DNA from: JACQFK01 sp036383955
GTDB lineage: Bacteria; Planctomycetota; MHYJ01; JACPRB01
Assembly: GCA_036383955.1 (NCBI GenBank)
Contig: DASVNH010000224.1
Coordinates: 1 to 64,000 of the forward strand
Direction of reading: 5' to 3'
Length of the DNA stretch: 64,000 bases
Shown here one piece after another: positions 7,261 to 13,815 of the stretch. Each line of letters begins with the position of its first letter. The first letter of the stretch is position 1. The notes beneath the pieces were generated by a model that did no database searches, was not told where the DNA came from, and saw nothing but the letters and a program-made list of their open reading frames with translations. The translations under genes and the position numbers were made by a program.

Positions 7261-8567
7261 TAGTTCTCGGAGGGCTTGTCTTTCTTGAGGACGCGGGCTT
7301 CGACCTTGGGGTCGCGGTTCTGCATCTTGGCCTTCAGCACTTCGAGGCCGGCCTCGAGCTGGTGGTCCTTGAAGCCCTCGGGGATCGGGGGGCGCTCGCC
7401 CTTGACGATGCGCTCGTCGTTCCAGGTCCGCATGAGGGCGGACTCCTCTTCCTGGCTCATTTCGATGAGGAAGTCGGGGTCGAGGCCGTAGTCCTTCTTC
7501 CCTTCCTCCTTGTGGACGCTGGTGCCCTTCGGCGTGAAGTAGCGGGCCGTGGTGAGCTTGAGGTGGGAGCCGTCGGACAGCGTGAAGGGGGTCTGGACCG
7601 AGCCCTTCCCGAACGTGCGGGTGCCGACGAGCGTCCCGCGGCCGTGGTCCTTCATGGCGCCCGCGAAGATCTCGCTGGCGCTCGCGGTGGACTGGTTCAC
7701 GAGCACGACGAGCGGCATCGGCGGCAGGGTGTCGCCCTTCTTGGCGGACGCCTCGCGCAGGTCTTCCGGCGTCTTGCCCCGCGTGGTCACGATCACGCCC
7801 GCGTCGAGGAAGCGGTCGGACAAGGCGATGCACTCGGTCAGCAGGCCGCCGCCGTTGAAGCGGAGGTCGATGACCATCGACGTCATGCCCTTGGCCTGGA
7901 GATCCTTCACGGCCGCGTCGAACTGCTCCATCATCTCCGTGAAGTCGCTGATGCGGATGTAGCCCACGCCGTCGTTCAGCATCTTCGGCTTCACGGCCTT
8001 CACCACGATGATCTTCCGGGTCAGGGTCACTTTGAAGAGCTGCTCGCGGCCCTTGCGCGACATCGTGAGCGTGACGGGCGTGCCGGGCTCGCCTTTGATC
8101 TTGCGGACGACGTCCTGCAGAGGCTGGCCCTTGATGGAGGCGCCGTCGACTTCCCGGATCTGGTCGCCGGGAAGGATGTCGGCCGCGAACGCCGGCGAGT
8201 CCTCGATGGGGGTTTCGACGGTCATGAAGCCGGTCTTGGGATCGGAGCCGACGATGATGCCGACGCCGCCGAACTGGCCGCGCATGTGCTGGTCTTCGAA
8301 GTCCTTGTACTCCTGGGCGGTGTAATACTCGCAATAGGGGTCGAGCTTGGAGGCCATGCCCTCGACGGCGGCGTCGAGGAGGGCTCCGGGGGCGACCTCG
8401 CCGTACCAGCGCTTCTGGATGCGGTCGAGGGCGTCGCCGACCTTGGCGGCGCCGTCGCCGGCGGAGCGCTTGCCGATCTGGATGCCGGTGCCGAGGCCCA
8501 GGAGGCCGAAGACGACGGCATAGAGGGGCAGGAGGGCGGCGACCAGGGACGGCTTCCGGGGGAACAT
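7260..8567 (-). CDS. CtpA-type S41 C-terminal processing peptidase
   Basis: A 435-residue protease with an N-terminal membrane anchor or signal (about 8-29) and a PDZ domain (about 95-185, with GVGIIVG and LPGDQIREVDG). The S41 catalytic domain has LRFNGGGLL (235-243), the serine segment STASASEIFAGA (293-304) and the general-base Lys321 in FGKGSVQ. It cuts C-terminal tails of periplasmic or lipoprotein substrates. The start has AGGAG about 8 nt upstream and a TATAAT box within the palindrome at 8594-8617. It is co-transcribed with tsaD. Confidence 0.95.
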   Translation of the reverse strand: MFPRKPSLVAALLPLYAVVFGLLGLGTGIQIGKRSAGDGAAKVGDALDRIQKRWYGEVAPGALLDAAVEGMASKLDPYCEYYTAQEYKDFEDQHMRGQFGGVGIIVGSDPKTGFMTVETPIEDSPAFAADILPGDQIREVDGASIKGQPLQDVVRKIKGEPGTPVTLTMSRKGREQLFKVTLTRKIIVVKAVKPKMLNDGVGYIRISDFTEMMEQFDAAVKDLQAKGMTSMVIDLRFNGGGLLTECIALSDRFLDAGVIVTTRGKTPEDLREASAKKGDTLPPMPLVVLVNQSTASASEIFAGAMKDHGRGTLVGTRTFGKGSVQTPFTLSDGSHLKLTTARYFTPKGTSVHKEEGKKDYGLDPDFLIEMSQEEESALMRTWNDERIVKGERPPIPEGFKDHQLEAGLEVLKAKMQNRDPKVEARVLKKDKPSEN

Positions 8568-8593
8568 GGAAGACTCCTTGTTTGGGCGGTCGC

Positions 8594-8617
8594 ATTATAC
8601 CATCGGCGGGGTATAAT
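8594..8617. promoter_or_regulatory. Divergent TATAAT boxes in a 24-bp palindrome
   Basis: ATTATACC and GGTATAAT are perfect 8-bp inverted arms around an 8-nt centre. Each arm contains a consensus TATAAT, one facing the protease gene and one facing the coiled-coil gene. Either these are overlapping divergent promoters or the symmetry is an operator; both can hold. GC-rich surroundings make the match stand out. Confidence 0.6.
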
Positions 8618-8633
8618 TCGGAGAGCCATAGGG

Positions 8634-8648
8634 AGCCCCCCGGGGGCT
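8634..8648 (+). other. GC hairpin in 5' leader
   Basis: AGCCCCC-C-GGGGGCT, a 15-nt palindrome in the predicted leader of the coiled-coil gene, between the TATAAT at 8612 and the ATG at 8679. Possibly an RNA stability or regulatory hairpin. Confidence 0.4.
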
Positions 8649-8678
8649 GGGGATTGATAGGGTAAAGGCGAACGCAGC

Positions 8679-9608
8679 ATGGAGTCTCACCAGACCGAGA
8701 CCCGGCGTATCGACAAGTTCACCATGCAGGCGGCCCTGGCGGGCGCCGGCAAGACCATGGACTTCCCCAAGCTGCTCGAGGAGCTGAAGGCGCTCAAGCA
8801 GCGCTCGTACACGCTCGACCTCCAGCGCCTGGAGGATTCGCAGCGCCAGGAGCTCGACGCGGCCATGAAGGCGGCCGAGAAGCGGGTGAAGGGCGGGGGC
8901 GTCGAGCTGCTGAAGGCGCAGGCGGAAGAGCGCCGGATCGCGGAGTCGAAGCACCTGCGCGACAAGGAGCTCCTGAACGCCAAGTTCCAGAAGCTCGACC
9001 AGACCCTGTCCGGCCTGGGCCTCTTCCTCGGGCAGCTCGGCCCGGTGAAGGACCTGGAGCTGAAGATCCGGGAGCAGGAGGCGGCGCTCAAGAAGCAGGA
9101 AGAGGAGCTCAACGTCCAGCGCAAGGTGTTCGCGCGCGAGAAGGACGACCTGGAAGTCGAGCGCAACCTCCTGCGCGAGTCCGAGGCCAAGCTGGTCGAA
9201 CGCGAGAAGATCCTCGAGGACGGCCTGAAGAACCTGGACGTGGTGGCGCGCTCGAAGGAGCTGGAGCAGCTGCGCGAGGATCTCGACGCCAAGCTCAAGG
9301 CCTACATGGACGGCGAGGCCCTGCTCGAGAAGCAGCGCGAAGAGCTCAACAGCGACGCCGACAAGCTGGGCGAGGCGCGGGCGGAAGTCGACCGCGTGGT
9401 CGAGCAGCTCGAGGCGGAGCGCGACGGCCTCCGCAAGCAGAAGGCGGACATGGCCGACGCGGTGGCGAAGGACATGGCGCGGACGTTCGAAGGGCTGATC
9501 CGCGACCTCCTCAAGGAGCGCGAAGCCGAGGAAGCGGCGAAGCCGAAGCCCAAAGCCGCGCCTCCCCCCTCCAAGCAGCCCAACATCTGGGGCGACATTC
9601 CCGAGTAG
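8679..9608 (+). CDS. Long coiled-coil protein of unknown function
   Basis: A 309-residue, highly charged protein with no signal peptide or membrane segment. From about residue 25 to 285 it is almost continuous heptad-type coiled coil rich in E, K, L, R and A. The tail is Pro/Ala/Lys-rich (KPKPKAAPPPSKQ). The N-terminal 30 residues (including KFTMQAALAGAGKTMDFPKLLEEL) are less charged. I recognise no family; a structural or scaffolding role is a guess. The promoter at 8612 faces it. The gene ends about 40 bp before a sigma-54-type promoter and is probably not part of that regulon. Confidence 0.8.
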   Translation: MESHQTETRRIDKFTMQAALAGAGKTMDFPKLLEELKALKQRSYTLDLQRLEDSQRQELDAAMKAAEKRVKGGGVELLKAQAEERRIAESKHLRDKELLNAKFQKLDQTLSGLGLFLGQLGPVKDLELKIREQEAALKKQEEELNVQRKVFAREKDDLEVERNLLRESEAKLVEREKILEDGLKNLDVVARSKELEQLREDLDAKLKAYMDGEALLEKQREELNSDADKLGEARAEVDRVVEQLEAERDGLRKQKADMADAVAKDMARTFEGLIRDLLKEREAEEAAKPKPKAAPPPSKQPNIWGDIPE

Positions 9609-9647
9609 CGTTCCCCCCACCGGCCACGTTCACCGTCTCGACCCGGA

Positions 9648-9662
9648 TGGCACATGAGTTGC
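9648..9662 (+). promoter_or_regulatory. Sigma-54 promoter (TGGCAC-N5-TTGC)
   Basis: TGGCACATGAGTTGC matches the -24/-12 consensus with correct spacing. The predicted start site is about 9674. The site lies inside the nominal first codons of the ATG at 9647, which argues that translation starts later, at GTG 9674 or ATG 9680. Confidence 0.7.
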
Positions 9663-9679
9663 GTCATCGGATCGTGAAC

Positions 9680-10249
9680 ATGGAACCGTGGAAGCGCGTG
9701 GAAGGCCTGGCGCTTTGGAGCCTGGAGAACGCCAACCAGCTGCCTCCCCGCGAGGTGACGCGCGGCATGGCGATCCTGCTTCGCCACTGGCGCTACCCCC
9801 GGTCCGGCGATCACGTCTCGTGGAGCCTCATCCTTCCGGCGCGCGACTACCGGACCCGGAGGGCGCTCCTGCGCGAAGTGGCGTGGGATCGGCTGGCCGA
9901 CTGGAAGCGGATGAACGCGCCGCTGGAGGCGCTCAAGCGCCGGCAGGGGCAGGAGCCGTCCCTGCGCGTGCGCGACGCGGAGCTGGGCTGGGAGGAAATC
10001 GAGCCCTCGCTGCGCCGGCTGGGGGGCGTCAGCGGGACGATCCCGCCTTCGCGGGCGGGGGAAGCGTCCAAACTCGACGCCTTCGGCCTGCAAGGGTTCC
10101 GCTCGCTGGCGCATGTTACCCTCCGCTGGACCGGGAAGGGTCCGCGGTCCTGGTCGGACGCGCTCTCCGGCATCGGCAAGCTCCGGTCGGTCTTCGTCAA
10201 AGCCATGCGGGAGCGCGACCGGACCGGCCACGACGAGATATCAAAATGA
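9680..10249 (+). CDS. Unknown protein behind a sigma-54 promoter
   Basis: A 189-residue soluble protein from ATG 9680 (MEPWKRVEGLALW). The frame extends back to ATG 9647, but that codon overlaps the -24 element of a sigma-54 promoter, so I prefer 9680, or GTG 9674, which would be leaderless. It is Arg/Trp-rich with no signal, membrane segment or recognised domain. A conserved-looking core is ARDYRTRRALLREVAWDRLADW. The last codons overlap an inverted repeat (10240-10271) proposed as the activator site for the next promoter. A role in the same stress regulon is inferred only from the promoter. Confidence 0.6.
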   Translation: MEPWKRVEGLALWSLENANQLPPREVTRGMAILLRHWRYPRSGDHVSWSLILPARDYRTRRALLREVAWDRLADWKRMNAPLEALKRRQGQEPSLRVRDAELGWEEIEPSLRRLGGVSGTIPPSRAGEASKLDAFGLQGFRSLAHVTLRWTGKGPRSWSDALSGIGKLRSVFVKAMRERDRTGHDEISK

Positions 10250-10271
10250 GCTCCCGCCCGACCATCTTGAT
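10240..10271. promoter_or_regulatory. Candidate enhancer site for the sigma-54 activator
   Basis: ATCAAAATG, 14 nt, CATCTTGAT: inverted arms matching at 8 of 9 positions, centred about 75 bp before the predicted start site at 10330. A closely similar repeat lies at 13717-13749 upstream of the sigma-54 promoter facing groES. Confidence 0.5.
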
Positions 10272-10303
10272 CGACCCCGCCGCCTCCGTCCCGAGGGAAC
10301 GCG

Positions 10304-10318
10304 TGGCACGCGCCTTGC
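10304..10318 (+). promoter_or_regulatory. Sigma-54 promoter (TGGCACG-N4-TTGC)
   Basis: TGGCACGCGCCTTGC is a perfect consensus match with GG and GC at the required 10-bp spacing. The predicted start site is about 10330, immediately before ATG 10331, so the first gene would be leaderless or start at ATG 10343. Confidence 0.85.
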
Positions 10319-10330
10319 GTTTGTGACCCG

Positions 10331-10519
10331 ATGAGCGTCCGCATGGCGAAGAAGCGACACACGTCTAGGAAGAACGCGAAGCATCCCGGCGGCTTCTGGG
10401 ATCGCAGCGAGGCGAGCCCGGCGATCATCTCCGTGCGGAACAACTCCTCCCGCCTGTCCCGCGCCTCGGCTTTCCTGCTCCGGCTCCTGGGGCTGGGACG
10501 TCGCGCGAAAAAGGATTGA
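10331..10519 (+). CDS. Small basic protein of unknown function
   Basis: A 62-residue, Lys/Arg/Ser-rich protein. An alternative start at 10343 gives MAKKRHTSRKN and 58 residues. The net charge is strongly positive, and SRASAFLLRLLGLGRR near the end could be an amphipathic helix. No family is recognised; nucleic-acid or ribosome binding would fit the charge. It is the first gene after a near-perfect sigma-54 promoter and is followed closely by an RRM protein, so it is probably a real gene of that operon. Confidence 0.6.
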   Translation: MSVRMAKKRHTSRKNAKHPGGFWDRSEASPAIISVRNNSSRLSRASAFLLRLLGLGRRAKKD

Positions 10520-10530
10520 AAGGGCATCCG

Positions 10531-10797
10531 ATGAATCTGCACGTAGGCAACCTGGCGGCCGGCATGACGGTGAAAGCGCTCCGCGAAGCCTTCGAGCCGC
10601 ACGGGAAGGTCGGCGCCGTGACGATTCCCTCCACCGGCATGCACGAGGGGGAGGCGACCGGCACCCATCGCGGCTACGGCTTCGTCAGGATGCCGGACAA
10701 GGCCCAGGCCGTGGCGGCGGTCGCGGCGCTCCACCAGCGCCCCCTCGGCGGACAGGCCGTCACGGTTCAGCTGGCGCGGGCGCCTCGGCGCGGATGA
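10531..10797 (+). CDS. RRM-type RNA-binding protein
   Basis: An 88-residue single RNA recognition motif. RNP2 is LHVGNL (3-8) and RNP1 is RGYGFVRM (47-54), with the usual hydrophobic spacing between them and a short Arg-rich tail. This is the small bacterial glycine-poor RRM type, likely to bind single-stranded RNA and influence mRNA stability under stress. ATG 10531 follows AAAGGG. A TTG at 10516 would add five residues but overlaps the previous stop codon. It overlaps the next gene by 4 nt (ATGA). Confidence 0.92.
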   Translation: MNLHVGNLAAGMTVKALREAFEPHGKVGAVTIPSTGMHEGEATGTHRGYGFVRMPDKAQAVAAVAALHQRPLGGQAVTVQLARAPRRG

Positions 10798-11075
10798 TGA
10801 GCGAGAAACTGCGCATGAGCACGCGCCGGCAATTCGGCGCGTCGTCCAACCGGGCCCGGCTGAATCGCGAGCTGGTGGACGCCGTCTCCGCCGCGGCGAA
10901 GATCTGCGACACCTGCCGCGAGATCCACGCGGATCTGGAGACGGATCCGGAGGGCGGGAATTTCGTGGAGGCCGCGAGCTTCCCCGGAGCGACCATCGAC
11001 AAGCTCGACGCCCACTTCCGGGCGCACTGGAAGGACGCGTACGAGCTCGTCACCGGCTCCGCGGCCAGGACTTGA
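10794..11075 (+). CDS. Small soluble protein of unknown function
   Basis: A 93-residue protein, mostly helical, with CDTCREIH (about 38-45) holding two cysteines in a CxxC pattern that could bind metal or be redox-active. No membrane segment. It overlaps the RRM gene by 4 nt, so it is the last gene of the sigma-54-driven operon starting near 10330. It ends 3 bp before the stop of the convergent HPF-like gene. No family recognised. Confidence 0.65.
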   Translation: MMSEKLRMSTRRQFGASSNRARLNRELVDAVSAAAKICDTCREIHADLETDPEGGNFVEAASFPGATIDKLDAHFRAHWKDAYELVTGSAART

Positions 11076-11078
11076 TTC

Positions 11079-11426
11079 CTACGGCTGGCGGGAGGGCCGC
11101 CGCTTCGCTTCCCTGACGGACTCCCGCGCGATCCGGGCGTAGTCTTCCAGGCGCTGGTCGGCGGCGTCGAACGCCTCGCGGATGGCCATGGGGATGTCTT
11201 CCCCGCTCTGGTGATTGATGACGATCCGCGACTCGGGGACGGCGAGGTAGACGCGGATCCGGAACCGGCCCGGCAGCGGATGCTGCCCGGGCCCGTCCAC
11301 GACGACCCGGCACTGCTGCAGCTTCCCGAAGAAGTGCGCCAGCTTGTCCGCCCTCTCCCGCACGTGCCCGGCGAGATGCTCCGACAGCAGCTTCCCCGGA
11401 TCCTCCAGCTTCAGGTCGACGCGCAT
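11079..11426 (-). CDS. HPF/RaiA-type ribosome hibernation factor
   Basis: A 115-residue protein with the S30AE fold: helix SEHLAGHVRERADKLAHFF, a strand pair with RVVVDG and FRIRVYLAVPESRIVINHQSGEDIPMAI, then a helix (REAFDAADQRLEDYARI) and an Arg-rich tail. The family binds the 30S subunit in the mRNA/tRNA channel and shuts down idle ribosomes. It has the short form without the C-terminal dimerisation domain. It starts 3 nt after groEL and must be co-transcribed with it, an informative pairing of chaperonin and hibernation factor. Confidence 0.88.
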   Translation of the reverse strand: MRVDLKLEDPGKLLSEHLAGHVRERADKLAHFFGKLQQCRVVVDGPGQHPLPGRFRIRVYLAVPESRIVINHQSGEDIPMAIREAFDAADQRLEDYARIARESVREAKRRPSRQP

Positions 11427-11429
11427 GGC

Positions 11430-13067
11430 CTACATCCCTTCTTCCATCTGGCCCATTCCGCCCGCCGCGGCGGGAGCCTTCTCGGGGATCTCGGCAATGA
11501 TCGCCCCGGTCGTCAGCAGCAGCGAGCTCACGCTCGCCGCGTTCTCGAGCGCGCAGCGCACGACTTTCGTCGGGTCGATGACGCCCGCCTTGAACATGTC
11601 GCCGTATTCGAGGGTCTCGGCGTCGAAGCCGAAACTCGCGTCCTTCGATTCCATCACCTTGCTCACCACCACCCCGCCGTCCACCCCGGAATTCAGGGCG
11701 ATCTGCTTGATCGGCGCCTCGACGGCCCGGCGGACGATGTCGATGCCGGTCTTTTCGTCGTCGTCGACGGCCTTGAGGCGGTCGAGCGCCTTCGCCGCCC
11801 GCAGGAGAGCCACGCCGCCTCCGGGCAGGATGCCCTCCTCGACGGCCGCCCGGGTCGCGTGAAGCGCGTCCTCGACGCGGAGCTTTTTCTGCTTCATCTC
11901 GACTTCCGTGGCCGCGCAGACCTTGAGCTGCGCGACGCCGCCGGCGAGCTTGGCCAGGCGTTCCTGGAGCTTCTCCTTGTCGTAGTCGGACGTCGTGGTT
12001 TCCATTTCCTTCTTGATCTGGGCGATGCGGCCCTGGATGGCCTTCGTCTCGCCGGCGCCCTCGATGATCGTGGTGTTCTCCTTCTCGACCACGACCTTCT
12101 TGGCGCGGCCCAGGAGGGTGAGGTCGACCTTCTGGAGGTCGATGCCCAGGTCCTCGAAGACGGCCCGGCCGCCGGTGAGGACGGCGATGTCCTCCATCAG
12201 GGCCTTGCGGCGGTCGCCGTAGCCCGGCGCCTTGACGGCGCAGATGTTGAGGGTGCCGCGGAGCTTGTTGACGACGAGGGTGGACAGCGCGTCGCCCTCG
12301 ACGTCCTCGCTGAGGATGAGGAGAGGCTTGCCGGTCTTGGCGATCGCTTCGAGGAGCGGGATGAGGTCCTTCACCGCGGAGATCTTCTTCTCGTGCAGGA
12401 GGATGTAGCAGTCCTTCATCGTCACCTTCATTTCCTCGGGCTCGGTGACGAAGTACGGGGACAGGTAGCCCTTGTCGAACTGCATGCCTTCGACCCACTC
12501 GACGTAGGTCTCCAGGCCTTTGCCTTCCTCGACCGTGATGACGCCGTCCTTGCCGACCTTCAGCATGGCCTCGGCGAGCATCTTGCCGACGCTCTCGTCC
12601 CCGCCCGCGGCGATGGTGCCGACGTTGCGGACCTCCGAGATGTCGTCGAGCCGGACGGGCTTCGAGAGGCGCTTGAGCTCGGCCACGATCGCCTCGACGG
12701 CCTTGTCGACGCCCCGCTTGAGGGCGATCGGGTTGGCGCCCGCCGCGACGTTCTTGAGGCCTTCCTCGAAGAGAGCCTCGGCCAGCACGGTGGCGGTGGT
12801 GGTGCCGTCGCCGGCCACGTCGTTGGTCTTCGACGCGACCTCCTTCACCATCTGGGCGCCCATGTTCTCGAAGGGATCCTTGAGATCGATCTCTTTCGCG
12901 ACGGTGACGCCGTCGACCGAGACGACCGGGGCCCCCCACTTCTTCTCGAGGAGCACCGCGCGGCCGCGCGGCCCGAGCGTCACCTTGACGGCGCGGGCGA
13001 GCTGCTTCACGCCGCGGCGGACGGCCTCGCGGGCCTCCTGGTCGAACAGAATGCGTTTGGCGGTCAT
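11430..13067 (-). CDS. groEL: GroEL chaperonin
   Basis: A 545-residue group I chaperonin. VTLGPRGR (29-36), GDGTTTATVLAEAL and DGGVVVSKV are present, along with the conserved PGGGVALLRA. The C-terminus is GGMGQMEEGM, a shortened Gly/Met tail. Some positions differ from textbook GroEL (for example VKVTLGPRGRAVLLEKKWGAPVVS), suggesting this may be a divergent paralogue rather than the sole housekeeping copy. It is 10 nt downstream of groES, and the HPF gene follows at 3 nt. The nearest candidate promoter is the sigma-54 site at 13660; no CIRCE element is visible. Confidence 0.97.
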   Translation of the reverse strand: MTAKRILFDQEAREAVRRGVKQLARAVKVTLGPRGRAVLLEKKWGAPVVSVDGVTVAKEIDLKDPFENMGAQMVKEVASKTNDVAGDGTTTATVLAEALFEEGLKNVAAGANPIALKRGVDKAVEAIVAELKRLSKPVRLDDISEVRNVGTIAAGGDESVGKMLAEAMLKVGKDGVITVEEGKGLETYVEWVEGMQFDKGYLSPYFVTEPEEMKVTMKDCYILLHEKKISAVKDLIPLLEAIAKTGKPLLILSEDVEGDALSTLVVNKLRGTLNICAVKAPGYGDRRKALMEDIAVLTGGRAVFEDLGIDLQKVDLTLLGRAKKVVVEKENTTIIEGAGETKAIQGRIAQIKKEMETTTSDYDKEKLQERLAKLAGGVAQLKVCAATEVEMKQKKLRVEDALHATRAAVEEGILPGGGVALLRAAKALDRLKAVDDDEKTGIDIVRRAVEAPIKQIALNSGVDGGVVVSKVMESKDASFGFDAETLEYGDMFKAGVIDPTKVVRCALENAASVSSLLLTTGAIIAEIPEKAPAAAGGMGQMEEGM

Positions 13068-13077
13068 AGGGTCTCCG

Positions 13078-13371
13078 TTAGTTTCCGATCACGGCCAGGA
13101 TTTCGCTCTCGTTCACGATCAGGTATTCCTTGCCGTCCAGCTTGACCTCGCTTCCGGCGTAGCCGCCGAAGAGGATCTTGTCGCCCTTCTTCACGTCGAG
13201 GGTCTTCACCTCGCCGTTCGGGAGGACGCGGCCCGGCCCCACCGCGATGACGGTGCCCCGCATGGGCTTCTCCTTCGCGCTGTCCGGGATGACGATGCCG
13301 CCGGCGCTCTTGGTCTCGGCCGCTTCGCGCTCGACGACGACTTTTTCGTGCAGGGGTTTCAACGCAGACAC
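13078..13371 (-). CDS. groES: GroES co-chaperonin
   Basis: A 97-residue GroES from GTG 13371 (VSALKPLHEKVVV). AAGGAGG lies 7 nt upstream, which decides this start over a longer in-frame reading back to 13437. It contains KSAGGIVIPDSAKEKPMRGTV (the mobile loop) and GDKILFGGYAGSEVKLDGKEYLI (the roof and core). It caps GroEL. It sits between a 20-bp hairpin upstream and groEL downstream. Confidence 0.96.
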   Translation of the reverse strand: MSALKPLHEKVVVEREAAETKSAGGIVIPDSAKEKPMRGTVIAVGPGRVLPNGEVKTLDVKKGDKILFGGYAGSEVKLDGKEYLIVNESEILAVIGN

Positions 13372-13393
13372 GGGATGGCCTCCTTGCTCAACG

Positions 13394-13437
13394 GTGACGA
13401 CCGGGATCGCGGCCGAGGGCCGCGATCCCGGTGTCAC
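13394..13437 (-). other. 20-bp hairpin ahead of groES
   Basis: Arms 13394-13414 and 13418-13437 pair over 20 bp with one bulged G and a 3-nt GAG loop. The core is ACCGGGATCGCGGCC. It starts 7 nt after the stop of the 52-residue gene and ends 9 nt before the groES Shine-Dalgarno. There is no U-tract, so it may be an attenuator, a processing site or a partial terminator that sets groESL output. Confidence 0.65.
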
Positions 13438-13443
13438 GAACGC

Positions 13444-13602
13444 CTACTTCTTGTCGCTCTCGACGGCCGGAGCGGGAACCGGCGTCACGGCCGGCGCCGC
13501 GCCCGGCAGGACGACCGGCGCGACCGTCGTCGCGGCCGGAATCTGGGTCACGGGAGCGCCGGCGGCCGCGGCCGTCAGGGTCACGGGCTTGGTCTCTTCC
13601 AT
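13444..13602 (-). CDS. Small Ala/Pro/Val-rich protein
   Basis: A 52-residue protein (MEETKPVTLTAAAAGAP...) of very low complexity, rich in A, P, V and T and ending in ESDKK, with no hydrophobic helix long enough for a membrane. ATG 13602 has GGAG about 8 nt upstream. It is the first reading frame after the sigma-54-type promoter at 13660-13674 and is followed by a hairpin and groES. It could be a genuine small protein or a leader. No family recognised. Confidence 0.5.
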   Translation of the reverse strand: MEETKPVTLTAAAAGAPVTQIPAATTVAPVVLPGAAPAVTPVPAPAVESDKK

Positions 13603-13628
13603 GGGGGGGGCTCCGATCAAAAGCGGAT

Positions 13629-13644
13629 CCCGTCGAACGACGGG
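13629..13644 (-). other. Hairpin in the leader of the groES transcript
   Basis: CCCGTCG and CGACGGG pair around two nucleotides, in the predicted 46-nt leader between the sigma-54 start site near 13648 and ATG 13602. Confidence 0.4.
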
Positions 13645-13659
13645 ACCTTCTGGAGTAGA

Positions 13660-13674
13660 GCAATCGGCGGGCCA
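13660..13674 (-). promoter_or_regulatory. Sigma-54-type promoter facing the groES operon
   Basis: On the minus strand TGGCCC-GCCGA-TTGC: one mismatch to TGGCAC, with exact -24/-12 spacing. The predicted start site is about 13648. It is supported by the inverted repeat at 13717-13749 about 85 bp upstream and by the adjacent enhancer-binding protein gene. Confidence 0.65.
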
Positions 13675-13716
13675 CGCCCGCGCGAGGGCCGCGAAGCGGG
13701 CCGGGCTCCGGCGACG

Positions 13717-13749
13717 TCCAAAATGATCTATTCGGCGGCTCACTTTGAT
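13717..13749. promoter_or_regulatory. Candidate enhancer site between groES operon and activator gene
   Basis: TCCAAAATG, 15 nt, CACTTTGAT: inverted arms closely related to the 10240-10271 site (consensus ATCAAAATG with its complement). It lies between the divergent sigma-54 promoter and the activator gene, so it could serve both activation and autoregulation. Confidence 0.5.
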
Positions 13750-13793
13750 CGCTCCGGCCGGGATTAGGCTTAGGCGCCGCCGACGCGGACTGC

Positions 13794-13799
13794 TACAGT
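13794..13799 (+). promoter_or_regulatory. Extended -10 (TGC-TACAGT) of the activator gene
   Basis: TACAGT with an upstream TG lies 16 nt before ATG 13816. The transcript would have a leader of about 10 nt and no clear Shine-Dalgarno. Confidence 0.4.
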
Positions 13800-13815
13800 G
13801 AGCCCATGGTGACGT

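Noticed and set aside
6250..8595. 781-residue minus-strand frame ending in TsaD
   Set aside because: Only the TsaD part (start GTG 7260) is real; the upstream ~445 residues are the S41 protease gene out of frame.
13078..13815. CIRCE (HrcA) operator upstream of groES
   Set aside because: No TTAGCACTC-N9-GAGTGCTAA-like sequence is present; the large hairpin there has an unrelated sequence.
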